Shown here piece after piece: positions 7,694-16,340 of a stretch of 36,654 bases of DNA. A model generated the notes under the pieces. That model ran no database searches, was not told the DNA's origin, and saw nothing but the letters and a program-made list of their open reading frames with translations. The translations under genes were made by a program, and so were the position numbers. This DNA is from an uncultured Clostridia bacterium (GTDB lineage: Bacteria; Bacillota; Clostridia; Oscillospirales; Butyricicoccaceae). How positions within the stretch are numbered: position 1 is the first letter of the stretch; each line of letters starts with the position of its first letter. The stretch covers positions 1-36,654 of the forward strand of contig CAMEZQ010000020.1 of the NCBI GenBank assembly GCA_945947915.1. The letters run 5' to 3'.

Positions 7694-8866
7694 ATGTATA
7701 ATTTTGACTACTACATTCCCACCAAGATCTTTTTCGGCAAGGGCGTGCTGGACAAGCTGCCCGGCGAGATCGCCCTCCACACCTCCAAAGTGCTGCTGGT
7801 CTACGGCGGCGGCAGCATCCGGCGCAACGGCATTTACGACGCCCTTCTTCCGCTTCTGGCCCAGGCCGGCATTGAAGTATGCGAGCTTTCCGGCGTCGAA
7901 CCCAACCCCCGCGTCACCACCGTCGCCCGCGGCGCGCAGCTCTGCCGGGACAACGGCGTGGGCGCCGTGCTCGCTGTCGGCGGCGGCTCGGTCATCGACT
8001 GTTCCAAGGTCATCGCGGCGGCGGCTCTGAGCGCCGGTGACCCCTGGGATCTGGTCACCGGCAAGGCGCCCATCACCGCGGCCCTGCCCATCTTTACCGT
8101 GCTGACGGCGGCAGCCACCGGCTCGGAGATGAACAACGGCGCCGTCATCTCCAATATGGAGACCCACGACAAGCTGGGCATCAAGAGCCCCGCCATGCAG
8201 CCGGTGGCCTCGGTCCTCGACCCCACCTATACCTTCACCACCTCCCGCCACCAGACGGCTGCCGGCACCGCCGACATCATGAGCCACACGCTGGAGAATT
8301 ATTTCTCCCGTGCTGCCGATTTCACCCTGCTGGACGGCATGGCCGAAGCCATTCTCAAAACCTGCATCCAGTACGGCCCCGTGGCCCTCAAGACGCCCGA
8401 CCACTACGAAGCCCGGGCCAATCTGATGTGGGCCTCCTCCCTGGCCATCAACGGCCTGATCCGCTGGGGCAAGGCCGACGCCTGGAGCGTGCACAGCATG
8501 GAGCACCCCCTCAGCGCCTATTACGACATCACCCACGGCGACGGTCTGGCCGTTCTGACCCCGTCCTGGATGACCCACGTTCTGTCGGAAGCCACCCTCG
8601 ACCGTTTTGTCCGTTACGGCGTACAGGTCTGGGGCGTCGATCCGGCGCTGGACAAATGGGAGATCGCCCGACGTTCCATCGATATCACACGCGATTTCTT
8701 CACCCGGGTCCTGGGCATTCCGGGCAGCCTGCGCGCCCTTGGCATCGACGAGACCCATCTGGAGGAAATGGCGCAAAAGGCCTCGACGCCGGCCCTCCAG
8801 AAGGATGCTTTCGTCCCCCTCTTCCCCACCGACGTGCTGGCCATCTACCGGCGCTGCCTCGACTGA
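7694..8866 (+). CDS. Iron-containing (type III) alcohol dehydrogenase, YqhD/BDH-like
   Basis: This 390-residue cytosolic enzyme is expected to reduce aldehydes to alcohols with NAD(P)H. The dinucleotide loop GGGSVIDCSK lies at 96-105. The four metal ligands line up as Asp194, His198 (TADIMSH), His267 (WSVHSMEH) and His281 (DITHGDG), the same spacing as in the NADPH-dependent E. coli YqhD. GGGS at 38-41, where NADP-specific members also carry Gly-Gly-Gly-Ser, favours NADPH. AAAGGAG precedes the ATG by 9 bases. It is monocistronic, with its own strong promoter and a terminator behind it. Likely roles are redox balancing or aldehyde detoxification. It could equally be called butanol dehydrogenase; the true substrate cannot be told from sequence. 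Confidence 0.92.
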   Translation: MYNFDYYIPTKIFFGKGVLDKLPGEIALHTSKVLLVYGGGSIRRNGIYDALLPLLAQAGIEVCELSGVEPNPRVTTVARGAQLCRDNGVGAVLAVGGGSVIDCSKVIAAAALSAGDPWDLVTGKAPITAALPIFTVLTAAATGSEMNNGAVISNMETHDKLGIKSPAMQPVASVLDPTYTFTTSRHQTAAGTADIMSHTLENYFSRAADFTLLDGMAEAILKTCIQYGPVALKTPDHYEARANLMWASSLAINGLIRWGKADAWSVHSMEHPLSAYYDITHGDGLAVLTPSWMTHVLSEATLDRFVRYGVQVWGVDPALDKWEIARRSIDITRDFFTRVLGIPGSLRALGIDETHLEEMAQKASTPALQKDAFVPLFPTDVLAIYRRCLD

Positions 8867-8884
8867 TCTTTTCAAAGCATATGC

Positions 8885-8915
8885 AAAAAGTGCGGAGCCG
8901 GGCTCCGCACTTTTT
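8885..8915. terminator. Bidirectional terminator between adh and brnQ
   Basis: GTGCGGAGCC (8890-8899) pairs with GGCTCCGCAC (8901-8910), with five A before and five T after. It therefore serves both converging genes. Confidence 0.85.
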
Positions 8916-8935
8916 CTGATCGTCTGTACACATAT

Positions 8936-10222
8936 TCAGTTTCCGCGGCGCATGGGGATGCAGGCGCCGACGATACCGCCCAGCACGGCCGGCAGGACCC
9001 AGTAAAATCCGATGGAAGCCAGCGGCAGCAGCCCTGTCACATTGGGGATCATCCCAAAGTCGGCGGCGACGCCCAGCAGGCAGGCCAGCAGGGTGCCGAT
9101 GGCCGTCCCCATATAAATGTGATCGTTTTTGATCTTTTCATCAAAATAAGAGAGAATGACCTGACCGATCAGTATGGGATAAATAATATTGAGAATGGGC
9201 GTCGCCACGTTGATGATGGCTGTGATGCCGGCGTTGCTGATGACCATGCCCGATACGCAGAGGATGCCCACCCATGCGGCATAGGACAGGCGGCCGCCGG
9301 TCAGGCTGCCGAAATACTCGGCGCCCGAGGAGACCAGCCCGATGGCCGTGGTCAGACAGGCGAACGTGACGATGACGGCCAGCATCACGACGCCCACCTT
9401 CTGCAGCAGCAGGTCGGTGACCAGCACCACCAGTCCCGTCTGGTTGATCTCACCCAGCTCCAGCATCGATGTGGTGGCCCCCAGATAGGTCAGGCCGCAA
9501 TAGACGGCGAACAGGCCCAGCACAGCCACAAAGCTGGCCCGGAAAACGATGGTATTCTGGCTCTTCCGGGTCATATAGCCTTTGTTCCGCACCGTTTGGA
9601 CGACCACCATGGTGATGGCCATGGCGCCCAGAACATCCATGGTCTGGTATCCGGCCAGGAAGCCCGCACCGGCCGCATTGATGGCGGCAGCCCCGGTGCG
9701 GATGGCGCCGATGGGGGTGATCACACCCTTGATAAAGAGCACGGCCAGCGCCAGCAGCAGCACCGGCGTCAGCACCTTGCCGATGATATCGACAACGGCC
9801 GAGGGACGCACGGTGAGGAAAAAGACCAGCATAAAAAAGACGGCGGCGAAGATCCACGAGCTGAAACCGGGGAAAAGGGGCACCATGCCCATCTCATAGG
9901 TGGTGGCACAGGTGCGGGGGATGCAGATCAGCGGCCCCACGCAGAACATGGCCAGCGTGACCAGCAGGCGGGCCGGCACACGGCCCAGCCGCCCAAAGAC
10001 CTGCATGACATCGCCGCCGCTGTGGATAATGGCCAGCACGGTCATGACAGCCAGACCGGCATCGGCCAGAATGAAGCACAGGAAGCCCTTGAACCACTCT
10101 TCGCCGGCCATCATCCCCAGATAGGGCGGGAAGATCAGGTTGCCTGCGCCGAAAAAAATGGCAAACATGGCAAACCCCACGACGATCACGTCTTTCATCA
10201 TATGCTTCTTTGGCTGCTCCAT
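8936..10222 (-). CDS. brnQ: Branched-chain amino acid:cation symporter (BrnQ/LIVCS family)
   Basis: This 428-residue membrane protein imports leucine, isoleucine and valine with a cation. The N terminus carries the family hallmark FAMFAIFFGAGNLIFPPYLG, followed by about twelve hydrophobic helices and the VGPLICIPRTCATTYEMG region. Length matches the family (about 430-440). GGAGG precedes the ATG by 6 bases. It is divergent from the XRE regulator at 10434, with 211 bp of AT-rich DNA between them, which suggests that regulator controls it. No T-box leader is visible in the short space upstream, so amino-acid sensing by tRNA is unlikely. Confidence 0.94.
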   Translation of the reverse strand: MEQPKKHMMKDVIVVGFAMFAIFFGAGNLIFPPYLGMMAGEEWFKGFLCFILADAGLAVMTVLAIIHSGGDVMQVFGRLGRVPARLLVTLAMFCVGPLICIPRTCATTYEMGMVPLFPGFSSWIFAAVFFMLVFFLTVRPSAVVDIIGKVLTPVLLLALAVLFIKGVITPIGAIRTGAAAINAAGAGFLAGYQTMDVLGAMAITMVVVQTVRNKGYMTRKSQNTIVFRASFVAVLGLFAVYCGLTYLGATTSMLELGEINQTGLVVLVTDLLLQKVGVVMLAVIVTFACLTTAIGLVSSGAEYFGSLTGGRLSYAAWVGILCVSGMVISNAGITAIINVATPILNIIYPILIGQVILSYFDEKIKNDHIYMGTAIGTLLACLLGVAADFGMIPNVTGLLPLASIGFYWVLPAVLGGIVGACIPMRRGN

Positions 10223-10433
10223 GACGCACCTCCGACAATATAACTATAACAATATTAACGATTGCCGGGCTTGTCTGGCAAATTTCACAATTTTAATTGA
10301 AATAGATTTTACGGAAAAAATATCTATTGGGAGTGGAAATCTTTCTCTACCTTGTGGTATAATAATCCAAACTCCAAAATTATCCCTTTAAAACCAGATA
10401 AAATCTATTTGTTTGAAACATGGAGGTTCAGCC
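10223..10433. promoter_or_regulatory. Divergent control region between brnQ and the XRE regulator, with a spaced inverted repeat
   Basis: The region is much more AT-rich than its surroundings. On the plus strand an extended -10 (TGGTATAAT, hexamer 10358-10363) would start the regulator gene; its -35 is weak. A 12-bp sequence AAATAGATTTTA (10300-10311) recurs as its exact reverse complement at 10399-10410, with centres 99 bp apart, and a related AAATATCTATT lies near 10317. Two distant half-sites around a promoter fit a looping regulator. Confidence 0.5.
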
Positions 10434-11141
10434 ATGAAAGAAGTCAGTCTGCATGTGGGCAGCCGCATCCGCCTTTACCGCAAGGCAAAAAAGCTCACCC
10501 TTCTGGCGCTGTCGCAAAAAATACATAAGAGCAAAGCCACCCTGTCCAAATACGAGACCGGCGATATCACCATCGATATCGAGACCCTTTTCGACATCGC
10601 CGACGTGCTGGGCATCCGTGTCCAACAGCTGCTCGATTACGCGCCGCCCACCCCGGCCATCCAGCCCGCGCGGCCGACCGGCAGCTTCTTCCCCCAGCGG
10701 CGCATCTATGTCTATTTCTATGACGGCCGCGTGGGCAAGATCATCCGCAACATGCTGGAGATCGACAACGAATCGGCCCGCAGCACGGCCACCTTTTATA
10801 ACGACATCCCCACCTGCGACCGTTTTGAAGAATGCCGCAATCTCTATTTCGGCTCGGTGGAGTATTTCGACACGGTGACCAACTTCTCTTTCGAGAACCA
10901 GAGCAACCGCATCGAGCACGTCACCCTCTGCGCCATCAACCCCTTCGACCGCGGCGCGCAGGTGCTGGGCATGCTGTCGGGCATCTCCCGCTACCCCATG
11001 CTGCCCATTTCCATCAAATGCATCCTGTCTCCCGTGGTGCTGGAAGAGGACGAATCCCTGATGGAAAAACTGGTGCTGTCCAAAAAAGACATCAAGCTGA
11101 TCAAATCGCTCAATATGTTTGCCGTTGAACAGCTGGATTGA
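10434..11141 (+). CDS. XRE-family transcriptional regulator
   Basis: The 235-residue protein has a Cro/C1-type helix-turn-helix at about 10-66 (SRIRLYRKAKKLTLLALSQK, then KSKATLSKYETGDITIDIETL). A C-terminal domain of about 150 residues begins at FFPQRRIYVYFYDGR and has no motif that I recognise. Its alternating strands and conserved-looking aromatic residues suggest a ligand-binding or oligomerisation domain. GGAGG lies 8 bases before the ATG. It is divergent from brnQ, so it is a candidate regulator of branched-chain amino acid uptake. Candidate operators flank its own -10. The DNA-binding role is secure; the regulon is inferred. Confidence 0.85.
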   Translation: MKEVSLHVGSRIRLYRKAKKLTLLALSQKIHKSKATLSKYETGDITIDIETLFDIADVLGIRVQQLLDYAPPTPAIQPARPTGSFFPQRRIYVYFYDGRVGKIIRNMLEIDNESARSTATFYNDIPTCDRFEECRNLYFGSVEYFDTVTNFSFENQSNRIEHVTLCAINPFDRGAQVLGMLSGISRYPMLPISIKCILSPVVLEEDESLMEKLVLSKKDIKLIKSLNMFAVEQLD

Positions 11142-11153
11142 CCGGCGGAGGCA

Positions 11154-11182
11154 TTGACATTTCGCCGGAACCATAGTAAAAT
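11154..11182 (+). promoter_or_regulatory. Sigma-A promoter of the first MATE gene
   Basis: TTGACA (11154-11159) and TAAAAT (11177-11182) are spaced 17 bp. Transcription would begin near 11189 and enter a hairpin-rich leader before the coding region. Confidence 0.8.
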
Positions 11183-11188
11183 CATATC

Positions 11189-11270
11189 GTTCATCGGAGG
11201 GTAATGATTACCGGATAAGATGGCGGTTTTGCAAAAAGCCGCAGTTTTATCCGGTTTTTTCTTTTTTTCC
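11189..11270 (+). ncRNA. Candidate attenuator leader before the first MATE gene
   Basis: The predicted leader holds a small perfect hairpin (GGTAAT-G-ATTACC, 11200-11212). A larger one follows: ACCGGATAA (11210-11218) pairs with TTATCCGGT (11247-11255), and an inner GCGGTTTT pairs with AAAA..CCGC. The large stem runs straight into a 13-base T-rich tract, the form of an intrinsic terminator, 48 bp before the MATE start. The two hairpins share ACC (11210-11212) and cannot form fully together. That is the usual layout of a transcription-attenuation switch. I do not recognise it as a known riboswitch class. Confidence 0.6.
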
Positions 11271-11315
11271 TCAAAAATCCGGCACCTGAGCCATGATCCA
11301 AGGAGGTTCTGTTTT

Positions 11316-12656
11316 TTGAAATCCTATTCTCTGACGGAAGGCCGCATCGGTCCGGCCCTGATCCGATTCGCCATTCCTTTTCTGCTGGCCAGCATCCTGC
11401 AGTCGCTGTACGGCGCCGCCGACATGTTCGTGGTGGGCCGTTTTTCCGGATCGGCGGCGGTCTCGGCCGTTTCCACGGGCAGCCAGATCCTCAACACCAT
11501 CACCAACGCCGTTTTGGGCTTCTGCACCGGCGGCACGGTGCTGATCGCCCAGCACATCGGCCGCAAAAACGACGAGGGCGCCGCCCGGTCTGTCGGCACC
11601 ATGGCCGTGGCCTTCACCTGCATCGGCCTGCTTCTGACGCCGCTCATGCTGCTGGGCACGCCCTGGATGGTCAGCGGCATGCAGACGCCGGCGGAAGCCG
11701 TGGCGCTGACACGCCAGTATGTGCGCATCTGCGCCTGCGGCGTCCCCTTTATTCTGGGCTATAACGTCACCAGCGGCATCTTCCGCGGCATGGGCGATTC
11801 CCGCACGCCGGTGCTGTTTATCGCCGTGGCCTGCCTGCTCAACATTCTGGCCGATTTCTTTTTCGTCGGCGCGCTGGGCATGTCGGCGGCCGGCGCCGCC
11901 CTGGCCACCGTACTGGCCCAGGGCATCAGCTTTCTGCTTTCTCTGCTCCACATGAAGCGGCGGGGCTTCCCCTTCCCCTTCACCCGCCGGCATCTTGCCG
12001 TCGACGGCGACTCCCTGCGCTGGATCTTTAAGGTAGGCACGCCGCTTGCCCTGCAAAACGTCTTTATCAGCCTGTCTTTCCTGATCATCACGGCCATCAT
12101 CAACACCATGGGGCTCGTGGCCTCGGCCGCCGTGGGCGTCACCGAAAAGCTGATCTCCTTCTTCATGCTGCCGCCCGGCGCCTTTTCCGCCGCCGTGGCC
12201 ACCATGGTCGGACAGAACATCGGCGCCGGCAAGCCGGAACGCGCCATGCGCACCATGACCACCAGCATGCTTTACTCTTTTCTGATCAGCGCCCTGCTTT
12301 TCGCTCTGACCCAGTTCTTCCCCACGTTTTTCACGTCCATCTTCAGCAGCGACCCCGCTGTCATCGACGCGGCGGGGCAATACCTGCGGTCTTACTCCAT
12401 CGACTGCCTGTTCGTCTGCTTCGTCTTTAACCTCAATTCCTATTTCAGCGGCTGCGGCAAATCGGTCATCACCATGGCCCACAACCTGATCGCCACCTTC
12501 CTGGTGCGCATCCCCCTCTCCTGGGTCCTCAGCCGCATGGAAGGCGTCACCCTCTACCACATGGGCCTGGCCGCTCCGGCCGCCTCGGTGCTGTCGGTGG
12601 TCATCTGCCTGGGGTATTTTATTTACTTAAAGAAAAAGGGCCGCCTGTATTCCTGA
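11316..12656 (+). CDS. MATE family multidrug/metabolite exporter
   Basis: A 446-residue inner-membrane antiporter of the MATE family, with twelve predicted helices in two similar halves. Typical segments include IRFAIPFLLASILQSLYGAADM near the N terminus, the FRGMGDSRTP loop after helix 4, and MVGQNIGAGKPERA in the second half. Start choice matters: the frame is open for 32 codons further upstream, through the terminator hairpin, but AGGAGG (11301-11306) sits 9 bases before a TTG at 11316. That gives the family-typical start (L/M-KSYSLTEGRIGPAL). It is monocistronic, between an attenuator-like leader and a bidirectional terminator. Substrate unknown. Confidence 0.92.
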   Translation: MKSYSLTEGRIGPALIRFAIPFLLASILQSLYGAADMFVVGRFSGSAAVSAVSTGSQILNTITNAVLGFCTGGTVLIAQHIGRKNDEGAARSVGTMAVAFTCIGLLLTPLMLLGTPWMVSGMQTPAEAVALTRQYVRICACGVPFILGYNVTSGIFRGMGDSRTPVLFIAVACLLNILADFFFVGALGMSAAGAALATVLAQGISFLLSLLHMKRRGFPFPFTRRHLAVDGDSLRWIFKVGTPLALQNVFISLSFLIITAIINTMGLVASAAVGVTEKLISFFMLPPGAFSAAVATMVGQNIGAGKPERAMRTMTTSMLYSFLISALLFALTQFFPTFFTSIFSSDPAVIDAAGQYLRSYSIDCLFVCFVFNLNSYFSGCGKSVITMAHNLIATFLVRIPLSWVLSRMEGVTLYHMGLAAPAASVLSVVICLGYFIYLKKKGRLYS

Positions 12657-12673
12657 GGCGCCCGGGACCCATT

Positions 12674-12704
12674 AAAAAAACGCATCCCGTGGGATGCGTT
12701 TTTT
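12674..12704. terminator. Bidirectional terminator between MATE and BMP lipoprotein genes
   Basis: A perfect stem ACGCATCCC/GGGATGCGT is flanked by an A run and a T run. It serves the converging genes on both sides. Confidence 0.87.
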
Positions 12705-12730
12705 CTTCGTTCAAAGGCAGCCTGTCCCGC

Positions 12731-13780
12731 CTACTGAATGGTGTTGGCGATGACGATGGCGCCGCTCTGGATCTTCTCAGCCGCCTCGGCGCAGGCCTTG
12801 ACCGTACTCTCCGAAAGGGCCGGGTTTTCTTCGGGCAGCCCGACGCCGCCCGAAGTCAGATCAAAAACCGTCGCCCGCCCCAGCAGTGAAGTATCCCCTT
12901 CCAGCAGCTTGGAGACCAGATCGTAAGCGGCTTTTTCGTAATCGCAGAGCGCTGTGGTCAGCGCCGCCGACAGATCGTTTTCCGCGTCGTACCGGGCGGT
13001 GATGTGGCCATCGGCGTCGGAGCAGACGGCCCATACCGCCTGGTCTCCGGCCTGCCTGCGGGTCCGCGCCTCAGCCAGCGCGCCCAGACCGGTGGAATCG
13101 GAAGAAACCAGCAGGCAGGAAACGCCCTGCTCGAAAAGTGTGGCCGCCGTCTGCTGGCCCAGCGGATAATCGGTGCGGTCGTTCAGAAAGACGAAGTCCT
13201 CGGCTGCGTCAGACACCATGACGCCCTGGTCGGCCCTCGCCTGGTCGACGCCCTGGGCAAAGCCGGAAAGCAGCTCACGCGCCGAGGGGCCGTCGCTGCC
13301 GAATACGCCGCCGAAACGGGTATTCTTCAATTCCAGCGCGGCGGCATAGCCGGCCAGGAAGCCGGCCTGGCTCTTGTCGAATACGGCCGCGGCGCCGTTG
13401 GCAGGCACGGTCTCCGGATTGCAGTCGACAGCGATGAAGGTGCAGGCCGGATACCGGGCGCAGGCCTCCTCAAAGGCTTCGCCGAACAGGCTGCCGGGGA
13501 ACAGGATGAGATCGTATCCGTTTTCCGTCAGGGTGTCCACCCCTTCCAGGAACCCGGCAGTGTCGTTGGTGTCAGGACGGTAATATGTATAATCAACACC
13601 GTATTCTTCGTTAAGGGCCTGCAGCGCCAGCCAGACCGTATTGTTGAGATGATTGTCGCTGACGGCGCCGCCGTCGGTGACCATGGCCACCTTGTAGACC
13701 GGCTGGCTGCCTGAGCAGCCGGCCAAAAGCATGCAGAGCAGCGCCGCGCACAGCAGCAGCCCGCAAATTTTCTTATGCAT
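12731..13780 (-). CDS. BMP/PnrA-family substrate-binding lipoprotein
   Basis: This 349-residue protein begins with a lipoprotein signal (LLAGC, lipidated Cys22) and matches the Bmp/PnrA/Med family of periplasmic-type binding proteins. Family features are VYKVAMVTDGGAVSDNHLNN near 28-47, a GYDLILFPGSLFGEAF stretch, QAGFLAGYAAAL and the VFGSDGPSARELLSGFAQG region. Members usually bind nucleosides for an ABC importer, but no permease or ATPase genes are adjacent, so this may be an orphan or a sensor. The ATG at 13780 has AAGGAG upstream; an upstream extension of the frame has neither ribosome site nor signal. It lies 101 bp behind the DUF3048 gene on the same strand, so co-transcription is possible. 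Confidence 0.85.
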   Translation of the reverse strand: MHKKICGLLLCAALLCMLLAGCSGSQPVYKVAMVTDGGAVSDNHLNNTVWLALQALNEEYGVDYTYYRPDTNDTAGFLEGVDTLTENGYDLILFPGSLFGEAFEEACARYPACTFIAVDCNPETVPANGAAAVFDKSQAGFLAGYAAALELKNTRFGGVFGSDGPSARELLSGFAQGVDQARADQGVMVSDAAEDFVFLNDRTDYPLGQQTAATLFEQGVSCLLVSSDSTGLGALAEARTRRQAGDQAVWAVCSDADGHITARYDAENDLSAALTTALCDYEKAAYDLVSKLLEGDTSLLGRATVFDLTSGGVGLPEENPALSESTVKACAEAAEKIQSGAIVIANTIQ

Positions 13781-13881
13781 GATATCGCTCTCCTTCGGGG
13801 GATCAGTTTTTCTGCGTTCCGGCATGGACGCAGGTCTTGCTTTTATACGTTCTCCGGTCGATTCGGGTTCCCGCATCTGCG

Positions 13882-15033
13882 TTACTCAATGACGACCTCG
13901 GCGCCCCTGGTGACCACCGAAACAAAGGTCTTGCCCCGCGCCAGCTCCAGCGGCGCGCCGGCGGCGTCGTAATAGGCAATTGGGGCGTTGTATGCGGCTT
14001 TTTCCCAGGTGATGGGGATATATTTGCCCTCACAGAAGTAATATCCTTCACCCGTGCCCGTAGTGCCGATCTCCACCAGCTTGAGCTCGCTGCCCGGCAC
14101 GTCGGTAGTCTCCATGCGCAGCACCAGCAGGTTTTTGACCTCGATCTGGCAGTCGAGCCAGGCGTCCATATGGGGGTCGCCGTACTGCCAGCGCAGATAT
14201 GTGCCCTTCTCGGCGTCATAGGCAAACCAGGGCTTATGACGCTCGCTGAAGGTCAGCGTCACCTTATTGGCAGCCGTACCCGCAGCGCTGGAAGGCGTCG
14301 AGGCAAACCGGAAGGCCGACGGCTGCTCGGCCTGGGTCAGATCCTGCTTGAGTGAGGAAAGGGCCACTTCTACCGACTGGCCAGTAACGAAGACCGAATG
14401 TTCATAGCCGATCTCCTTGCGCCGCTGGGGGTCACGGTTGTACAGCGTCCCCTCCCAGCCCCCGCGGATACCGTCCAGCGCGATGAGATCCTTGCGGGCG
14501 GCGATGGCATCATAGGCCGGCACACTGCCGCCAAAATGCATATACACGGCGCCGTAGCTCTGGGCGATATCTATAAAATAGGGGCGCGCCGAACGGATAG
14601 AGGCCAGCTTATCGATGCGGGAAGGATCCTTGAAAATGGCCATGAACCGCGTGATACGTCCCTCCGCCAGCATTTCATAAATGATATCGGCCTGGGAAAT
14701 GCCCCACTGGGGCAGGCTGTTATAGCTGTTGCTGACCATGATGGCCACCGGCTTTCGGGTCAGCGCCGCGTCGGTGATGCCGTCGCACAGGCCGGTCAGC
14801 GGATTGACATTGCCGGTGGGCACAAACTCATCTTCGGCCGGCTCCGCCGCATCCGCAGGCTCCGAAGCCGTGCCGCCGTCGTCCATATTCTGCGGAGGCG
14901 CGGCCTCCTGGCCGTTTTCCGTTTCCGTCCCGTCCGGGGCGTCATCCGCTCCGCCGCAGGCACAAAGAGTCAGCAGAGCAAGCACTGCCAGCAGCAGCGC
15001 CAGCCGGCGGCGCGGAAATTGCTTGATTCGCAT
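13882..15033 (-). CDS. DUF3048 (YerB-like) lipoprotein
   Basis: The 383-residue product starts with basic residues, a hydrophobic helix and the lipobox LCAC (lipidated Cys26), then a Glu/Asp/Ala/Pro-rich linker to about residue 70. The body is the DUF3048 domain: NPLTG, RKPVAIMVSNSYNSLPQWGI, ADIIYEMLAEGRITRFMAIF, SIRSARPYFIDIAQSYGAVYMHFGG, and a C-terminal DUF3048_C part with YLRWQYGDPHMD. The founding member is B. subtilis YerB; its biochemical role is not established. GGAGG lies 9 bases before the ATG. It starts 4 bp after the DUF4364 gene, so the two form an operon. Confidence 0.92.
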   Translation of the reverse strand: MRIKQFPRRRLALLLAVLALLTLCACGGADDAPDGTETENGQEAAPPQNMDDGGTASEPADAAEPAEDEFVPTGNVNPLTGLCDGITDAALTRKPVAIMVSNSYNSLPQWGISQADIIYEMLAEGRITRFMAIFKDPSRIDKLASIRSARPYFIDIAQSYGAVYMHFGGSVPAYDAIAARKDLIALDGIRGGWEGTLYNRDPQRRKEIGYEHSVFVTGQSVEVALSSLKQDLTQAEQPSAFRFASTPSSAAGTAANKVTLTFSERHKPWFAYDAEKGTYLRWQYGDPHMDAWLDCQIEVKNLLVLRMETTDVPGSELKLVEIGTTGTGEGYYFCEGKYIPITWEKAAYNAPIAYYDAAGAPLELARGKTFVSVVTRGAEVVIE

Positions 15034-15037
15034 AAGA

Positions 15038-15592
15038 TCAGTCCTCCGGATCCTGTTTTTTATCGCCTTCCAGCAGCAGATTGACCAGCCCCTTGAAGAC
15101 GTTTTCAGCGTTGTTTTTAAAATTCTCTTCCAGTATGCGGCACTGGCGCTCGCTGTAGACCAGCATGGACACCGAAGCCAGCTCGGTGCTCTTGTCGCAG
15201 ATGGTCATGGTGGTGGTAAAGGTACCATCACCATTGGCGCGGTGCGCCGTTCTGATGCTGTCGCTGCGGCGGATGCGGCGGACGACCCGAATGGCGGCAG
15301 CCTGGGCCTTGTCGCAGACGCTGGCCCGCAGATGCCCCTCCATCAGATCGAGCACCGATTTGCCCTTGGGCGTCAGCAGATATTCTTTCCGGCCGCCGAC
15401 GCCGATCTCCGAGATCATCCGGGCATCGATCAGCTCGCGGAAATACTGCGCAAACTCAAAATACCCGAACCCGTCGTCGATCATGACGATCTCCAGCAGA
15501 TCCTCCTCCCGGACCGTGATGGGCAGCAGACTGAGACAATAGAGGATCAGACACTTGATATCCTCCGGCTCACGCACATAGCCCTGCTGCAT
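15038..15592 (-). CDS. DUF4364 family protein
   Basis: The 184-residue protein matches DUF4364, a Clostridia family with a winged-helix-like N-terminal half. Visible blocks are DIKCLILYCLSLLPITVREEDLLEIVM, FEFAQYFRELIDARMI, then KEYLLTPKGKSVLDLMEGHL, the last resembling the wing and tail of PadR/MarR-type folds. The C-terminal strand-rich half (DGTFTTTMTICDKSTELASVSMLV) is typical of the family. AGGAGG is 8 bases before the ATG at 15592. An extended -10 promoter lies upstream (15626-15654). A regulatory role is inferred from the fold only. It is the first gene of an operon with the DUF3048 lipoprotein. Confidence 0.85.
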   Translation of the reverse strand: MQQGYVREPEDIKCLILYCLSLLPITVREEDLLEIVMIDDGFGYFEFAQYFRELIDARMISEIGVGGRKEYLLTPKGKSVLDLMEGHLRASVCDKAQAAAIRVVRRIRRSDSIRTAHRANGDGTFTTTMTICDKSTELASVSMLVYSERQCRILEENFKNNAENVFKGLVNLLLEGDKKQDPED

Positions 15593-15625
15593 GGACCCCA
15601 CCTCCTGATGATAACTATGCAGTTT

Positions 15626-15654
15626 ATTATACCATAGATCCCGGCGCATTGGAA
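15626..15654 (-). promoter_or_regulatory. Promoter of the DUF4364 gene
   Basis: An extended -10, TGGTATAAT (hexamer 15626-15631), lies 17 bp from a weak -35, TTCCAA (15649-15654). Confidence 0.6.
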
Positions 15655-15719
15655 CATTTTTTGGCGGACGGCCGCATATGGGTAAAACAAATACCACAAA
15701 CGGAAAAAGAGGTGGTTCC

Positions 15720-16340
15720 ATGTCTGAACCCATGACCGCCGTCCGGGAAACGGGCGGCGAGATCGCCCTGGGGCCGTCGTGCCGGCTGACCTATCATCTG
15801 CGCTACCCCTTTCTGCCCGAACAGCCGGCCATCAGCCGCTGCTACCTGCAGTATGTGCGCCTGTACGAACAGCGGATACACACCCGTTACCTGCCCGATC
15901 TGCAGCGCATGCCCGGGGGCAGCCTGGCCGGCGATCTGACCATTGAGGGCAGCTGCGAGATCATGTACGCCCAGAACGGGCTTTTCTCGGCCTTTATGGA
16001 TATCTACGAGGACCTGGGGCCGTACCGGCGCACCCTGGGGCGCAGCTCGGCCACCTGGGATCTGCGGTCGGCCCGGCAGCTGGGGCTGGCGCAGCTCTTC
16101 CGCTCGCCCAATGCCGTGCGCCGGATCATTTCCGGCCGCATCGGCCTGGAGCTGGCCGGCGGCCGCGAGGGCTGCTACTATCCCGCGCCGCCGGCGCGGC
16201 AGCCGCGGCAGTTTTATCTGTCCGAAGGAGGGCTGGCCGTTTATTTCCAGCCGAACACCGTGGCGCCGGCCAGCGGCGGCATCCCCACCTTTCTCATTCC
16301 CTGGGACGACCTGCGCCCCTATGCCAAATTTCCCCTTTGA
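15720..16340 (+). CDS. DUF3298/RsiV-like C-terminal domain protein
   Basis: This 206-residue protein resembles the DUF3298 fold found at the end of RsiV-type anti-sigma factors and related proteins. The diagnostic end is GGLAVYFQPNTVAPASGGIPTFLIPWDDLRPY, matching the family pattern of a Tyr-Phe-x-Pro-x-x-x-Ala-Pro core and a Gly-Ile-Pro-x-Phe-x-Ile-Pro strand. A YxQYxRLYEQRI-like helix comes earlier. No signal peptide or membrane helix is visible, unlike RsiV, so the domain is cytosolic or part of a complex here. AGAGG precedes the ATG at 15720. It heads a run with the signal-peptidase-like and NusG-II genes, but these also have a promoter of their own. Function unknown. Confidence 0.72.
   Translation: MSEPMTAVRETGGEIALGPSCRLTYHLRYPFLPEQPAISRCYLQYVRLYEQRIHTRYLPDLQRMPGGSLAGDLTIEGSCEIMYAQNGLFSAFMDIYEDLGPYRRTLGRSSATWDLRSARQLGLAQLFRSPNAVRRIISGRIGLELAGGREGCYYPAPPARQPRQFYLSEGGLAVYFQPNTVAPASGGIPTFLIPWDDLRPYAKFPL

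Noticed and set aside
13781..13881. Small frames in the gap between the DUF3048 and BMP lipoprotein genes.
   Set aside because: No ribosome site or conserved feature; the gap shows no clear promoter or terminator either.
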